A stretch of DNA of 64,000 bases from an uncultured Saprospiraceae bacterium. GTDB taxonomy: Bacteria; Bacteroidota; Bacteroidia; Chitinophagales; Saprospiraceae. A program made the position numbers and the translations under genes. The stretch is from NCBI GenBank assembly GCA_937959275.1, contig CALGLU010000036.1, forward strand, positions 62,001 to 126,000, written 5' to 3'. Shown here one piece after another: positions 1-9,929 of this stretch. Every line of letters starts with the position of its first letter. Position 1 is the stretch's first letter. Below the pieces are notes generated by a model. It searched no databases. It had not been told where the DNA came from and was given only the letters and a program-made list of their open reading frames with translations.

Positions 1-119
1 TTAATGCCTTTCCCGATTCCTTGATTGACGCGATAATAGTCATTGGTAATTGTTTGGGAAAATGCTGTGTAAGTAAACAGTAGACATAATAGGGTTGCAA
101 GTGTGTAATTGCATTTCAT
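1..119 (-). CDS. Secreted protein, N-terminal fragment (runs off window)
   Basis: An open frame starts at the ATG whose complement lies at 117-119 and continues leftwards out of the window. The first 39 residues are a typical signal peptide: a short polar start (MKCNYTLATL), a hydrophobic core, and a probable cleavage after TAFSQ. The mature part begins with TITNDYYRVNQG. Only the export signal can be read, so no function can be assigned. It is on the same strand as the CHAT-domain gene upstream of it, with about 240 bases between them in which I see no gene. Confidence 0.6.
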   Translation of the reverse strand, partial: MKCNYTLATLLCLLFTYTAFSQTITNDYYRVNQGIGKGI

Positions 120-361
120 AGTACTTATTTAATTTTGTTAATTAATCTTGTACTATACATGTATTGGAACTATTAAATAGTCAACAGGACCAGAAATTAT
201 TTCTACAAAAAATGAAATTAGCAATAGACTTAATGTGACGAGAAATAAGGTAAGTAGAAGCTGTACATATGAGTATGAATGGAGGAATTAACTCACGAAA
301 GTCATGATTGATGGCTTCAAAGCTTCGATTTAATCGTGCCAGATTGAAAGCTCTTGAGGCT

Positions 362-3253
362 TTAAAAGAAAAAATATCTTTTTCTCTTGATTGGAGCCGT
401 TTTTCCAGCGACAACAATACCTGCCCAATAGAAGGGGTGTGCATATTTTTCACTACTCCTTTCGATATATTCAAGATTGCTTTGTCTGAGCGCTTCATCT
501 ACACGTAAGCCCTTAATGATATTGTTGATGAAGTATTTATCGATTGTAGCTGTATGCTCATCTGGAATCTTGTAGAAACTCATCGTGATACTGGAAGCTC
601 CCGCTAAACTAAACGCTTGAGATATACTTTGAAGGCTTTTCCCGCTTTGTGCCTCTCCTTTACCAGTGTCACAGCCGCTTAGCATAGCAAGCTCTGTATC
701 CATATTAAGATCATACAAGTCGTAAGCATAAAGGTTTAATTCTTCATTTTGCCCTGAAAATACGAATTGAGATAAATCTGGATTTTCAATATCGATAACG
801 GCATGCATAGCTAAATGAACAATGTCGGCTGTACCACTGTATGTCTTCAGTACATCTTTCGATATGTGACTGCCTGTTACCGCTCTCCCTTTTTTAAATT
901 GTTTGGCTATATCAATGACACTTCGTTTAGCACTGGGTAAATTAACAAATGCTCCTCGTAGAACAAAATCTGCATAGTTTGATTGGTCTTGGTTTAAACT
1001 AGCGTATATGCTGTCATTATTTGTTTCTGCTATGTTATATTCAGGTGCAAAACCGACATACGAGTTTTCTCTAATTTTTCGTTTCTTTTGCTTATGGTAT
1101 AATAATGATTGCAATGAATATTCATACGCCACAGAATAGTTGTTGACCAAAAACGGGAATGTTTTATAATTTTCATCTTTTGCTGGAGCTTCCGTTAGTA
1201 GACTCTTAAAGGGCAGTGATTGAATGATCTCATCTGCAATAATAATCAAGTGCTTTGTTGTAGTCGGAATATTTTTCAATTCGTCCTCTAATAATAATTC
1301 ATAAAGTTTATGTGCAGACTGTGTGTATAACTCTTTATTTTCTTCAAAACAAATGATATCAGTCAAATCAGGATTAGATAACGACTCCTTGTAATTCTTG
1401 ATCGTTTTAAGTTCACTAGAGGATATTTTTTTCCTATAAATAGAGATGTCATCTTTTACTATGACTGTCGAATAGAGATATTCGCCGGCTGCATAATAAT
1501 TAATGATAGCCTCATCAGTCTCCAATTCAGTCTGGATATCTGCCATAATTGTATTTGACATACCCCAATTTGATAAGAGCTTTTTTTCATTAGACACGTT
1601 AATTAGCATGAAATCCTTGTACTCTTCTTTGATGATCTCAATTGAATCAAAATAGCTCAAATATGATTCAAGTGAAGTCTCAGTGGAATCTAATTGAAAA
1701 TGCTTGATGTCTTTTTTAAGGAGTGCGACTTTATGTTTAAGCAGCTTTTCATATTGTTTAGTTTCTTTTGAAGCAGAACTCCCTTTGAAAGGAGTAAACT
1801 TGACTTTGTTATTGTGATAAATAAGAGATTGCAAACTACTAGAATAATTTATAATACGATCACCAATAAGTGGGTTTTTAGTATACTCATACAAGAAATA
1901 CAAAATGTCAAGTGATCTTTCGTAAAAATATCTGATATAGAAGCTACGTATCTCATCATCAGGAATAAAATGTCTTTCAATGTTCCATTCTAAAATATAA
2001 TGATGAGTGTCGTTCATGACGGAGAATAAAGAATTTAGATTTTGAGGGCTATATTCATCTTTTAGTAGTTCTCCATACATAAATATGAGAAAGCTATTTT
2101 GATATATTTTATAGATTGCTTTTGTTGAATAATCATTTGATTGTAATGTTATATTAATTGCTTTATTTATTTCTCCCATTTTGTAATAAGAGTGCGCTAA
2201 AAGTTGGTAGTTGTCTGCTAGACGTAACTTAAATAGATATGGACCTTTATTGTATATTTTTATAGCCGAATAGATGTGACTAATAGCTTCTTCATGTTGA
2301 CACAATAACGTATGTGCCTGACTAATCCAATGATGAGACATAGCAATGTTTTCTGTGAGTACACCAGTAGATATTTCTAAACTTTTTTCAAACCATATTA
2401 TTGAGTTATTGTAATCACCAAGCCAGAAAGTAGTCAATCCTTTTAAATAGAAATATGAATGTCTGTGAGAATTTGAAAGCATGTCTGATGCCTGCAGATT
2501 TGATAAAAGTGTCACACCTTCTTCAAATCTTCCAGTACTCATGTAAATAGCAATTTGAGAGAGTGCGTTGTTTTGTATCAAGAGTGGCTGCTTGCTTCTG
2601 TTTGCATATAATTTGCTTTTTAAGTAATGATAGTCAACCTTAGTTCTATTACCTTGTGAAATATAGATGCTTAATATGGTTTTATGCATGTTGCTCATCT
2701 CTTTATCACTAGCATTATGCTGTGCTGCTAAGCTGATGGCTTTGAGAGCATATTGTTCAACTTTCTCAATATTATAATTATTATTTTTTGATTGTAACCG
2801 AATAAGGTCACTGTATATTCTATATGTGTACTTGGAATTATCTATAAGTACTAAGGACTTGTCAAATGCTGACTCTGCCTTTTTTTTAAGATGTAAGGAA
2901 TTATAAAATCTTCCTAAATGATAGTATAGTTCTCCTTCTAGTTCTGTCTCAGCTGGGATTTTGGTCTGTAGGAGTTTAAAATAATCTAAGCCAGATTGAA
3001 ATTCAAATTTGTCATAATAATGATCGGAGATGTCTTGAAAAATGTCTTGATTAGTCAATCGATCCTCTTGTAGATTAATGTGTCGATCAAGAATCTTATC
3101 TATCCTTTCCGCATTTAATCTAGGATTTGCAGCGTTAGTATATTCCGAAATGACAGCAAGCTCAGATTCTAAAGAATTGGTCAGGCCAGATACAGTACAT
3201 ACTAAAATTAAAGGCAATACGAGGACATAAGATAAGTGTAAGCTGCATTTCAT
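362..3253 (-). CDS. Secreted TPR-repeat protein with C-terminal CHAT (caspase-like) protease domain
   Basis: A 963-residue protein. It starts with a signal peptide (MKCSLHLSYVLVLPLILVC), followed by about 450 residues of helical TPR-like repeats, a linker, and a C-terminal CHAT domain. The CHAT catalytic pair is visible as His817 in HLAMHAVID and Cys861 in LSGCDTGKGE, with the usual QAFSLAGA and FYWAGI blocks after it. CHAT domains are caspase/separase-related cysteine peptidases; in Bacteroidota TPR-CHAT proteins are commonly found next to ECF sigma factors, as here, where the sigma/anti-sigma pair is divergent 169 bases away. The substrate is unknown. Many relatives end in a membrane segment; this one ends shortly after the CHAT fold with KRKRYFFF. 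The likely role is periplasmic or surface stress signalling or defence, which is inference. Confidence 0.85.
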   Translation of the reverse strand: MKCSLHLSYVLVLPLILVCTVSGLTNSLESELAVISEYTNAANPRLNAERIDKILDRHINLQEDRLTNQDIFQDISDHYYDKFEFQSGLDYFKLLQTKIPAETELEGELYYHLGRFYNSLHLKKKAESAFDKSLVLIDNSKYTYRIYSDLIRLQSKNNNYNIEKVEQYALKAISLAAQHNASDKEMSNMHKTILSIYISQGNRTKVDYHYLKSKLYANRSKQPLLIQNNALSQIAIYMSTGRFEEGVTLLSNLQASDMLSNSHRHSYFYLKGLTTFWLGDYNNSIIWFEKSLEISTGVLTENIAMSHHWISQAHTLLCQHEEAISHIYSAIKIYNKGPYLFKLRLADNYQLLAHSYYKMGEINKAINITLQSNDYSTKAIYKIYQNSFLIFMYGELLKDEYSPQNLNSLFSVMNDTHHYILEWNIERHFIPDDEIRSFYIRYFYERSLDILYFLYEYTKNPLIGDRIINYSSSLQSLIYHNNKVKFTPFKGSSASKETKQYEKLLKHKVALLKKDIKHFQLDSTETSLESYLSYFDSIEIIKEEYKDFMLINVSNEKKLLSNWGMSNTIMADIQTELETDEAIINYYAAGEYLYSTVIVKDDISIYRKKISSSELKTIKNYKESLSNPDLTDIICFEENKELYTQSAHKLYELLLEDELKNIPTTTKHLIIIADEIIQSLPFKSLLTEAPAKDENYKTFPFLVNNYSVAYEYSLQSLLYHKQKKRKIRENSYVGFAPEYNIAETNNDSIYASLNQDQSNYADFVLRGAFVNLPSAKRSVIDIAKQFKKGRAVTGSHISKDVLKTYSGTADIVHLAMHAVIDIENPDLSQFVFSGQNEELNLYAYDLYDLNMDTELAMLSGCDTGKGEAQSGKSLQSISQAFSLAGASSITMSFYKIPDEHTATIDKYFINNIIKGLRVDEALRQSNLEYIERSSEKYAHPFYWAGIVVAGKTAPIKRKRYFFF

Positions 3254-3422
3254 AGCTATCCGTTAGGTTTAAGAACCGTTCAGAAAGTTATATTTTTATA
3301 AAGTAACTAAGCTAATTCCAACTATATTTAACAATCTTTTTCGCAATATATTTTTAGACTTGTTAAAACTAAAATTTGTTTTTGAATCTTGTTGACTTTT
3401 TGTTGTTTCCAATTGTTGTACC

Positions 3423-3971
3423 ATGAAGCTGATTAATGAAGAGGATGTTGAGAGTATAAAAAATGGAGATATGTCCCCACTAAAGGTCATATTTAACAGT
3501 AATTATTCGTATTGTGTTGATTCACTGATTAGATTATTTGGATGTTCTCAATCGGATGCAAAGGATTTGGTTGTAGACTCTATTCTTGTGTTAAAAGATA
3601 AAATTACGGCACATGAATATTCTAATGAAAATGTTAGATCGTTTCTCTTAAAAGTAGCTTCAAATAAATTGAAAAATCAGAGAAAACGAAATGCTAGATT
3701 AGTTGATTATGATCCCATCTTATTAGGTAAATATCTATCAACGCAGACAGAGTCAGATGAATCAGATGGTATTAAGAAGCAAGTGCAAAGGATTATTCAG
3801 GGAATTCAATCACTCGGTGATCCCTGCACATCCGTTCTGCAGTTGAATTTGGTCGAAGGATTATCTCTTGAGGTTGTTTATCAACAGTTGGGCTATAACA
3901 GTAAAGGCGTCTTGAAAACAACAAAATCAAGATGCATGAAAAAATTACTCGAAGCGATTAAACATCAGTGA
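3423..3971 (+). CDS. ECF-type RNA polymerase sigma factor
   Basis: 182 residues, the usual ECF size. The N-terminal half resembles sigma region 2 (FGCSQSDAKDLVVDSILVLKDK, then NVRSFLLKVASNKLKNQRKR). The C-terminal half has a region-4 helix-turn-helix (LVEGLSLEVVYQQLGY followed by TTKSRCMKKLLEAI). Its stop is almost contiguous with the start of the next gene, which encodes a membrane protein built like an anti-sigma factor. It is divergent from the TPR-CHAT gene. The region-4 signature is somewhat degenerate (VVYQQLGYNSKGVLKT), so it is a diverged member. It probably controls this locus. Confidence 0.8.
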   Translation: MKLINEEDVESIKNGDMSPLKVIFNSNYSYCVDSLIRLFGCSQSDAKDLVVDSILVLKDKITAHEYSNENVRSFLLKVASNKLKNQRKRNARLVDYDPILLGKYLSTQTESDESDGIKKQVQRIIQGIQSLGDPCTSVLQLNLVEGLSLEVVYQQLGYNSKGVLKTTKSRCMKKLLEAIKHQ

Positions 3972-3973
3972 TT

Positions 3974-4702
3974 ATGGAAAAGTCTATATTATTACAAAAG
4001 TATCTGCATGGTGAATTGTCGGAAGCTGAAGAGGAGGAGTTTTTAAACTACTTAGAATCGGATGAGGAATTTTCTCAAGAAGTGAAGGTGCATAGTTTGA
4101 TGCATGCTAATCGAGCAAAGGAATTAGAAAAATATCTGTTTGACAGCCAATCTACTATTCCTAAAGAGTCGACTCATTCTAGGTCTACTCTTTTCAAAAT
4201 CATTCGGAATGTTGCTGCAATGGTCTTACTTGCTGCTATTTCGTATTTTTCATTTAGTACGTTAAGTAATCAGGAGACTCCATTTTTGGTTGAGGACTTG
4301 TATGCAGAGCCATTTATTTCTCCTGGTTTAAAACTAAGTTCAAGTAGTGAAGAAGATATCTGGCAAAAGGCGATTGTCTTATACAGTGACAGACAATATG
4401 CACTAGCTGAAACTGAAATCTTAAAGATTGGAAACATCAGCACTGAACAAAACTTATATCTGGGTCTTTCAAAAATGTATAAAGAAACGCCTGATTTTCA
4501 AGGAGCAATATCAATCTTTAAAGAGATAAAAGATCAAGCTAATAACTTGAACAAAGATGTCACTATGTGGTACTTAGCAATCGCCTATTTGAAATCTGGT
4601 CAGAAAAATCTAGCTAAACCTTTACTGGAGAGTATGGCTTCTGGAGACCATTATAAAAAGAAAGAAGCGAAGCAAGTATTAAAGCATTTTGACAAAATTT
4701 AG
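3974..4702 (+). CDS. Membrane anti-sigma-like protein with periplasmic TPR repeats
   Basis: 242 residues from the ATG at 3974. A GTG at 3968 overlapping the sigma stop is also possible, but the ATG gives the usual start MEKSILLQKYLHGELS. The first 75 residues are acidic and helical, with a zinc-finger-like anti-sigma layout (YLHGELSEAEEEEFLNYL) but without a zinc motif. One membrane segment lies at about 78-96 (VAAMVLLAAISYFSFST). The rest is TPR-like (YSDRQYALAETEILKI, LYLGLSKMYKE). It is two bases from the sigma gene and surely cotranscribed. Inferred role: it holds the sigma factor at the membrane and senses a periplasmic partner, perhaps the CHAT protein. Confidence 0.7.
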   Translation: MEKSILLQKYLHGELSEAEEEEFLNYLESDEEFSQEVKVHSLMHANRAKELEKYLFDSQSTIPKESTHSRSTLFKIIRNVAAMVLLAAISYFSFSTLSNQETPFLVEDLYAEPFISPGLKLSSSSEEDIWQKAIVLYSDRQYALAETEILKIGNISTEQNLYLGLSKMYKETPDFQGAISIFKEIKDQANNLNKDVTMWYLAIAYLKSGQKNLAKPLLESMASGDHYKKKEAKQVLKHFDKI

Positions 4703-5104
4703 TTATTATTCCCAACTCTCTCAATTCATTGTAGCAATAATAAAACAGATTGGCCACCATGACCAATCTGCTATCTACAAGTGAACCGAAATTGTTTATA
4801 CAGTTAAGTGGTTAGGTGTGTTTAAAGCCACAATCATTCTATTAAAATCACTCATTTATATCTTGATCAATATGTCAATTCCTCAAAATAGACTTTTAAA
4901 AAAGCACAACCGCTTTTTATAGCAGTTGTACTCCCTAAGTGTTTAGAACACTAACTAACAGTGTAAAAATAGTTGAAAGATATAAGGTAGACAATCACCC
5001 AAATGGGGGATTTTGGTGTTTTTAGCGGGATGAAGACAAATGCACCGCAGCATTAAGCTACGATGCATCTTCTTAAACACGATGTATTGTAAGGATATAA
5101 GAGA
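4703..5104. other. Gene-free spacer with hairpins and a near-palindrome
   Basis: No convincing gene. It contains an 8-bp perfect hairpin (CAGATTGG at 4746-4753 with CCAATCTG at 4763-4770) and a second, imperfect hairpin (4905-4914 with 4921-4930). The first is a candidate end of the sigma operon, although it lacks a T-run on the plus strand. An 18-bp near-palindrome at 4994-5011 is listed separately. Confidence 0.5.
4994..5011. promoter_or_regulatory. 18-bp near-palindromic site, copy 1
   Basis: ATCACCCAAATGGGGGAT; it differs by one base from the site at 11261-11278. Both are followed by a T-rich stretch ending in a GTTTT run. The near-dyad symmetry and recurrence in non-coding DNA suggest a regulator binding site. 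The regulator is unknown. Confidence 0.4.
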
Positions 5105-5640
5105 CTATCTGCGGTTTGTTATCGGTGGAGCTATAATGCTCTCTGTATCACAACCATCAATGAAGGCATGGAACACAGCACCAGCTTTCACTTCAAAGTT
5201 CTCTAATAAGTTTATCTCTGTCGAGGCATTATAATCCACCTGTGCAGGTGCGTTGATGGTTTGATCCGAGGAAATATAGCCTCCAGATTCATATTCAACA
5301 TTAGAAGACTGAGTCCCTGTCAGATCTTGATCGGGTGCACAAACACCATTATATTCGTAAGCTCCTATATCATGGCCCGAACCAAGTGGTCTCCTATTTC
5401 CATCCTGGTCCATTATTGGCCCTGATACATCTATAAGAAAATCTATGGCAGGAGACTCTTCACTTAATCTCAAATCTCCACCTGCTTCAATACGATATGT
5501 GCATTGGTGAGGGTAGTTTGGGCATAGCCTTGTCAGACTAGCGCACCATCCTCATCCCAAATGTCTTTATATCAGCTGATGAGCTTTATATCTGATGTGT
5601 TCCCATTCAAGGCCATCCAGATGTTTGAATGCCCATATTT
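5105..5640 (-). pseudogene. Remnant of a beta-helix surface protein (choice-of-anchor Q / 3-coathanger end)
   Basis: The open part (5105-5473) reads SPAIDFLIDVSGP, then RRPLGSGHDIGAYEYNG, the terminal signature of choice-of-anchor Q / right-handed beta-helix proteins. It is followed by a 3-coathanger-stack-like tail (YISSDQTINAPAQVDYNAST, then NLLENFEVKAGAVFHAFIDGC). Upstream, to about 5640, the same protein can be followed only through stops and frame changes: WDEDGALV-stop-QGYAQTTLTNAHIV in one frame, then EAGGDLRLSEESPAID in another. This is the decayed 3' end of a secreted protein. No start signal remains. Confidence 0.65.
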
Positions 5641-5743
5641 AAGAATCTATCGTTGAGCTAGGTATGCACCTTACCCACCAGCATATGCCAGTTCCGACAT
5701 ACACCAGTAGATAATGTGACTATTATTAATTTATGTGAAGGGT

Positions 5744-6265
5744 CTAATTAGAAGCGGACGGAGCCGCTATTGTATACCCAAGTGCTTTTCCAATATTTAA
5801 TACATCGACATAAGAAACCAATGTTTTGACTTTACCGCCTTCCCACAACAAAATAAAGTGATTAGGCATTTCGAGTGGAGTTCCGGTTTTTTTGACGGTT
5901 TGTTTTATGAGCAACCACGTCGCTGTCCATTCTCCTTTGGTAAAGCCACTGTCTGATTTTACAGGTAAGATGGCTACATTAGAAAGTGTTGGATTCGTGT
6001 AGGTGTCATTCGCAAAATCCATTTGTTCTTTGTACTCGCTTTTAGTCAATTCAATATTCGCTCCCGATATGCCAGTGATGACAGCATCGTCTGCAAAATA
6101 TGACATCAATTCATCCATATCAGCCTTTGAATACGCTTCGAGCATGGCTTCTGTTTTAGATACAAGGGAAGCGGCATTATCGAAATCCATCGTGACGGAC
6201 TGAGCCGTGCTGATTAAATATGAGCAGAAAAAAAGGCTTAGGGTTAAAATTAATTTGTCTTTCAT
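5744..6265 (-). CDS. Secreted NTF2/SnoaL-like domain protein
   Basis: 173 residues. A signal peptide (MKDKLILTLSLFFCSYLIST) precedes one domain of about 130 residues with the SnoaL-like / DUF4440 layout: a first helix with VSKTEAMLEAYSKADMDEL, then MSYFADDAVITGISG, and a beta sheet ending with EWTATWLLIKQ and HFILLWEGGKVKTLVSYVD. Such folds are small binding or isomerase-like modules. No catalytic residues can be named, so the substrate is unknown. The gene is monocistronic, with a gap of more than 300 bases on its 5' side. Confidence 0.7.
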   Translation of the reverse strand: MKDKLILTLSLFFCSYLISTAQSVTMDFDNAASLVSKTEAMLEAYSKADMDELMSYFADDAVITGISGANIELTKSEYKEQMDFANDTYTNPTLSNVAILPVKSDSGFTKGEWTATWLLIKQTVKKTGTPLEMPNHFILLWEGGKVKTLVSYVDVLNIGKALGYTIAAPSASN

Positions 6266-6647
6266 TTTAAAATTTTTAGTGAGAAGTTATTTTGATTACT
6301 AATGGTTGTTGCCCATTAGATTACTAGTTCTGGTTATAATTATTGGTTTTAAGTAGTGTGGAAATTGGATTTAATAAAACTTTGATTTGGAAATTGTCAT
6401 GATGTAAGGTTTTGTGTTTTCAAAAAATGTGGTTCTATTAATAAGCATCTGGATTCAATTTTCTTTAAAACTGTTTCCTGTTTTTCTATTGATACCCAAA
6501 TGTATATATGGACAGAGTTTGCTGGCCTGTACTATTTTCCCAAAGAGTAGCACAGATTCTGCATCGAGGATAAAAAGGATAGGACTATTCTCGCATTTAC
6601 ATGAAAAAAATACTATAAATAATTGATTATCAGATAGATATAGAAGA
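6266..6647. other. Non-coding spacer
   Basis: About 380 bases between the NTF2-like gene and the end of the hybrid kinase. Overlapping open frames on both strands show no signal peptide, motif or family resemblance, and I treat them as chance. No terminator or repeat was recognised. Confidence 0.4.
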
Positions 6648-9600
6648 TTAGATTTGATGTTGACGATCTCGAAAATCACTTGGCGCTTTACTAAAAAGCT
6701 TGTGAAAAGACCGAGAAAAGTAATTTGGATCATTGAATCCAACATCATAGGCAATCTCAGAAATATTCAAATCGCTTGTTTTTAGCAGCTCTTTCGCTTT
6801 CCTTAAGCGGATATTACGGATGAAAGAATTGGGCGTTTCATTCGCTATAGCTTTTAGTTTTCTATACAGTTGTGATTGTCCAATTCCGACTTCTTTACAG
6901 AGTCTCTCGATATTGAGATCTGGGTTATTGAGATTAGATTGCACCAGGGTTTTTAGTTTTTGGATAAATACTTCATCCATACTTAATTCGGTACTTGCAG
7001 AACTTGATTTTTCTGCTACATTCAAATTTTCAGATATTTTCCTTTGAAGCGCCGTTCGGATTTGCAACGAGTTTTCAAGTCTGACAAACAATTCTTCTTT
7101 ATTGAATGGTTTGGTAAGATAGACGTCTGCGCCAGTTTTGAGTCCCGCTAGCTTTGCTTCAGCTGTGGCCTTTGCTGTTAATAAGATGATAGGGATATGA
7201 CTTGTGCGTGTATCGGATTTCAATGTTTTTGTCAATTCGTATCCATCCTTCTTCGGCATCATGACATCGCTAATGATGATGTCTGGTATAATCTCCAAAG
7301 CTTTCTCTATTCCCAATTCTCCATTAGCTGCTAAGAGTATTCGATATCTATGTTGTAAAATCTGTCGGATATATGTCGCTACATCCTGATTGTCCTCTAC
7401 CAAAAGTACTACCGCTTTATCTTCGTCAGTTACATGCGAAACAAAATCAAATTCATCATTGAGAGGATCAATGTCTGGCACACACTCCATAGGTGTATTT
7501 ACTAGCTTTTGTTCTTGTACGATCTCAGCAGAATTCCGAATTGGTAATTGAATGATAAAGCTTGTACCCATTCCCATTTCACTCTGTACTGTAATGTCAC
7601 CGTGCATCAAGAATACGATCTCCTTCACCAGTGAAAGTCCAATCCCTGAACCATCGACTTGTCTAGTGTGTGTGTCATCGACCTGGTAAAACCGATCAAA
7701 TATAAATGGCAATTTTTCTTCGGGAATACCGATTCCATTATCCACAATTTTGAGAATTAATGAGGATTGTTCTCCTTCGGTTAATAGTGAAGCATGCATC
7801 ACAATCTTTCCGTCCTCAAGTGTAAATTTTAATGCATTTGACAAAAGATTGTAGACCAGATGTTGTATTTTTTGTTCGTCATAATCCATCAATACTGAAG
7901 GAATATCTGAGTAAAAAATAAGCTGTATTTTTTTTTCTTTTGCTTTACTAAAAAATGATTGTGTTAAATAATTTAGAAAGGGAATGATATCAGCCTGAAT
8001 GACGTTCAACTTTAATTTTTGATTATCTGATTTAGATAAATCAAGTAACTGGTTGACTAGATTCAATAAATTTTTGCTGTTATGTTGAATTAATTTTTGG
8101 TTTTGATTGATTTTTTCTTTTGTAAGTATTGGTAATGCTGATTTTTGGTTGGTCTCCATCAATTCATCATTAACACCCATAATGACTGTGAGTGGAGTCC
8201 TAAACTCATGTGTAATGTTTGTATATAGTCGAGTCTTAAGTTCGTTTAGTTCTTCTAGCTTTTCAGTGCGTAGTTGCTTTTCAACAATCGTATGTTTTGC
8301 TTTTAAATTTTCCAGTTTTACCTGATCGCGTTCAGCTTTCAACAACCGTGATTTAAATCCAACGATAAGTCCCAGTGTGACAACTAAAAATATGACTCCC
8401 AGTTTCATCATGTCATCGACAAATAATCCATTAATTGCTTCTGGAAGCCATCCCTCATTAAAAACAATTGTTAATACTCCTCCTAAGATGATAGGGATGA
8501 TCGCTAAGATTAATAAAAGCTTTGATTTCAACTCTGATTTTGGCGAAAACAGAATCATATAAATCCCAAGAAAGAGAGCCGAAAGGGTGTAAAAGGCAGG
8601 TGTCAAAATAGCTGGATATCCTCCATCTTCAGAGAAATGATACCTGAAAATAAAACGGGCATATGAAATGAATGTGATGATAAGATAGAACGGCACAACA
8701 CGCCTCATAAAAATACTGTCCTTAGAAATTTTCAGATATTGTGAGACAAAAAGCACTCCTCCAAACACACTTAAGTACATTGAGGAATGATATAAGACTT
8801 GACTATAAGGAATAAGAGAAGGGAAGGGAATAAAACTTTCATAATTGAATGACTGAAATGCCCGACTTAAAAACAACCCTGTACCAAAAACAGAAAAATA
8901 TAGATAAATTCTTTCTTGTGAGATTAGAAATAAAAAAACAAAAAATACAATTTGGATGCCCAAAATTCCATAAAAAATTGAGCTCTTAGCAACAACTGAC
9001 ATCTGTTTAGTAATGAGATCTTCGAAATCCAAATGCCAAAGATTAAATTCGTATAAAGGGTAGTTCATATTCACTCCCGCTAATTTTATGAAAACATCGA
9101 GAGTGTCGGTTTCATCAATCTCTATTGGAATGAGATTAGACCAAAAATAGATAGGTTTTTCTTTGACAGGAATGCTTCTGCCAGTTTTTATATGCGCTTG
9201 GTTCCCATATTGATCAATGGCATATATATCTATGTAATCAAAAGCACTTATGTCATCACCCATTTTATGAGATACGTGAAACACGTGTTGACCTTTAAAC
9301 TCATTCGATCCGACCATAGTCGTATGAAGCCAATACACCACGTTTGGCTGAGGAGCAATACCATCTACGTCCAACCATAGTAAGGTTTCCTTATTTTCTC
9401 GAATATCATCAATTGTTAAATTCTGAGAAGTATCAGAAAGGATAGACAGTGGTTGAACCAGAATCCCTTTAAATAATTTAGATTCGCTTTCTTGAAAATT
9501 ATCTGTCTTTTGGTAAAATAAACTTGCAGAGGTTTGTGCATTTAAATGACCAAGATAAACTATGGCGAGTTCGTACTCATTCGTTTGTTCAAATAAACTT

Positions 9601-9881
9601 GCTTGGAGATGCTGAATTTGTGCCTCCCAGTCAGCTCGCTTAATTGACACTGCGAAATCATAAGCTGCGTTAGATAATGCCATTGCACTATCTGGATGTT
9701 CTTCCAATAATTGAAAATTGTTTGCTCCTAATAAATTCTCAATCGCAGCTAATCGTACTGTATCTTGTTCCTGCTTATCTGACCATATTTGTAATAATGA
9801 ATCTAGGTCATTTTGTCCTTTCACAATAGACAAATTAAACACAAAAAAAAGTATGCTTAAGGAAGAAATGATCTTAGTCAT
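6648..9881 (-). CDS. Hybrid two-component system protein: 7TMR-DISM sensor, histidine kinase, receiver, AraC regulator
   Basis: 1077 residues, one polypeptide carrying a whole signalling chain. In order: signal peptide (1-23); helical region; a 7TMR-DISM extracellular beta domain (about 110-280); seven membrane segments (about 300-510); coiled coil; HisKA with the phospho-His near 557 (NITHEFRTPLTVIMG); HATPase with N-box near 680 (NLLSNALKF) and DNGIGIPEEKLPFIF / GSGIGLSLVKEI; a receiver domain with its phospho-Asp near 871 (DIIISDVMMPKKDGYE); and a C-terminal AraC helix-turn-helix pair (LCKEVGIGQSQLYRKLK, IAYDVGFNDPNYFSRSF). All catalytic signatures are intact. The architecture matches Bacteroidota hybrid regulators, but the 7TMR-DISM sensor is not the usual polysaccharide-sensing propeller. 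Target genes are unknown. Confidence 0.92.
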   Translation of the reverse strand: MTKIISSLSILFFVFNLSIVKGQNDLDSLLQIWSDKQEQDTVRLAAIENLLGANNFQLLEEHPDSAMALSNAAYDFAVSIKRADWEAQIQHLQASLFEQTNEYELAIVYLGHLNAQTSASLFYQKTDNFQESESKLFKGILVQPLSILSDTSQNLTIDDIRENKETLLWLDVDGIAPQPNVVYWLHTTMVGSNEFKGQHVFHVSHKMGDDISAFDYIDIYAIDQYGNQAHIKTGRSIPVKEKPIYFWSNLIPIEIDETDTLDVFIKLAGVNMNYPLYEFNLWHLDFEDLITKQMSVVAKSSIFYGILGIQIVFFVFLFLISQERIYLYFSVFGTGLFLSRAFQSFNYESFIPFPSLIPYSQVLYHSSMYLSVFGGVLFVSQYLKISKDSIFMRRVVPFYLIITFISYARFIFRYHFSEDGGYPAILTPAFYTLSALFLGIYMILFSPKSELKSKLLLILAIIPIILGGVLTIVFNEGWLPEAINGLFVDDMMKLGVIFLVVTLGLIVGFKSRLLKAERDQVKLENLKAKHTIVEKQLRTEKLEELNELKTRLYTNITHEFRTPLTVIMGVNDELMETNQKSALPILTKEKINQNQKLIQHNSKNLLNLVNQLLDLSKSDNQKLKLNVIQADIIPFLNYLTQSFFSKAKEKKIQLIFYSDIPSVLMDYDEQKIQHLVYNLLSNALKFTLEDGKIVMHASLLTEGEQSSLILKIVDNGIGIPEEKLPFIFDRFYQVDDTHTRQVDGSGIGLSLVKEIVFLMHGDITVQSEMGMGTSFIIQLPIRNSAEIVQEQKLVNTPMECVPDIDPLNDEFDFVSHVTDEDKAVVLLVEDNQDVATYIRQILQHRYRILLAANGELGIEKALEIIPDIIISDVMMPKKDGYELTKTLKSDTRTSHIPIILLTAKATAEAKLAGLKTGADVYLTKPFNKEELFVRLENSLQIRTALQRKISENLNVAEKSSSASTELSMDEVFIQKLKTLVQSNLNNPDLNIERLCKEVGIGQSQLYRKLKAIANETPNSFIRNIRLRKAKELLKTSDLNISEIAYDVGFNDPNYFSRSFHKLFSKAPSDFRDRQHQI

Positions 9882-9929
9882 TATGTTTTAATTGATCTGT
9901 ATTAACATTATGCAGCTGTTTTATTTAAA

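Noticed and set aside
181-498. A second frame overlapping the 3' end of the CHAT gene that could supply a C-terminal hydrophobic tail by frameshift
   Set aside because: The continuation has no clear family resemblance, and the CHAT fold is already complete in the main frame; no evidence of a slip site beyond a short T-run.
5040-5234. Short plus-strand frame across the beta-helix remnant
   Set aside because: It is antisense to a recognisable protein remnant and has no features of its own.
6414-6754. Opposing open frames in the spacer before the hybrid kinase
   Set aside because: No motif or composition support; they overlap each other and the kinase end.
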